Part shown: positions 22,328-22,383 of the stretch, piece after piece | Layout of the letters: every line of letters begins with the position of its first letter | Position numbering within the stretch: the first letter of the stretch is position 1 | Position numbers and translations under genes: made by a program | The notes under the pieces: model-generated | Database searches by the model: none | What the model saw: only the letters and a program-made list of their open reading frames with translations | Told to the model about the DNA's origin: nothing | Source: Candidatus Aminicenantes bacterium UBA647 | GTDB taxonomy: Bacteria; Acidobacteriota; Aminicenantia; UBA2199 | Reading direction: 5' to 3' | Assembly: GCA_002299555.1 (NCBI GenBank) | Contig: DBOL01000003.1 | Span: 52,944-75,326 of the forward strand | DNA: 22,383 nucleotides

Positions 22328-22383
22328 TGAAAAAACACTCTTCAATAGCCATTCTGGAACTAAAAAGTGTCGCAAAAGGAATA
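22327..22383 (+). CDS. BMC-domain shell protein, 5' end only (cut by window edge)
   Basis: The last 57 bases are an open frame of 19 codons starting at the ATG that overlaps the aldehyde dehydrogenase stop (TAATG). The translation MKKHSSIAILELKSVAKGI matches the first strand and helix start of BMC domains, most closely the BMC-T proteins of the PduT type (pattern IG-x-LEL-x-S-IAKG). PduT-like trimers often bind a [4Fe-4S] cluster in the pore, but the cysteine loop would lie beyond the window. A BMC-H is the main alternative. The one-base overlap implies tight translational coupling. Confidence 0.75.
   Translation, partial: MKKHSSIAILELKSVAKGI

Noticed and set aside
1..22383. tRNA or rRNA genes
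   Set aside because: I looked for cloverleaf arms with GGTTCRA-type T-loops and for rRNA segments in the intergenic gaps and saw none; the gaps are all under 230 bp.

Overview
The window (22,383 bp, AT-leaning, gene-dense, strong Shine-Dalgarno sites, frequent TTG starts) looks like chromosome from a diderm bacterium: it encodes an FadL/OmpP1-type outer-membrane barrel with a signal peptide, RpoD, MetK, TsaB, RimI and XerC/D. I cannot name the species. An uncultivated, fermentative, nucleoside-scavenging lineage is a reasonable guess but only inference.

Left part (1-9745), mostly housekeeping: the 3' end of rpoD; on the minus strand an MBL-fold hydrolase followed by a Xer recombinase; then on the plus strand gpmI, an FadL-like porin with a clear terminator, an archaeal-type class I fructose-bisphosphate aldolase, metK and a REC/HD-GYP response regulator. 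A minus-strand set follows (SpoIIAB/RsbW-like ATPase, tsaB, rimI).

Middle (10195-17983): after a divergent intergenic region with a perfect 42-bp tandem repeat comes a plus-strand run: an unknown six-TM protein, a secreted 5'-nucleotidase-like protein with an extra N-terminal beta-grasp-like module, thymidine kinase, uridine kinase, a purine phosphoribosyltransferase, adenosine deaminase and a NupC-type nucleoside transporter. This is a nucleotide/nucleoside capture and salvage block.

Right part (18024-22383): a bacterial microcompartment (BMC) operon with its own promoter. It encodes a single-polypeptide fusion of an RpiB-like isomerase and deoxyribose-phosphate aldolase (DeoC), joined by an encapsulation-peptide-like helix; a CsoS1D-like BMC-T shell protein; a BMC-H; a BMC-P vertex protein; a CoA-acylating aldehyde dehydrogenase with a near-identical N-terminal helix; and, cut by the window edge, the first 19 codons of another BMC shell protein. 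Together this implies an organelle that takes deoxyribose-5-phosphate to glyceraldehyde-3-phosphate plus acetaldehyde, and acetaldehyde to acetyl-CoA inside the shell. It belongs with the sugar-phosphate-utilising (SPU/DERA-type) BMCs known from genome surveys.

The model I would test is that the salvage block feeds the organelle: extracellular nucleotides are dephosphorylated, nucleosides are imported by NupC, bases are salvaged, and the (deoxy)ribose phosphates are burned in the BMC. The nucleoside phosphorylase, phosphopentomutase, phosphotransacylase and cofactor-recycling enzymes this needs are not in the window.
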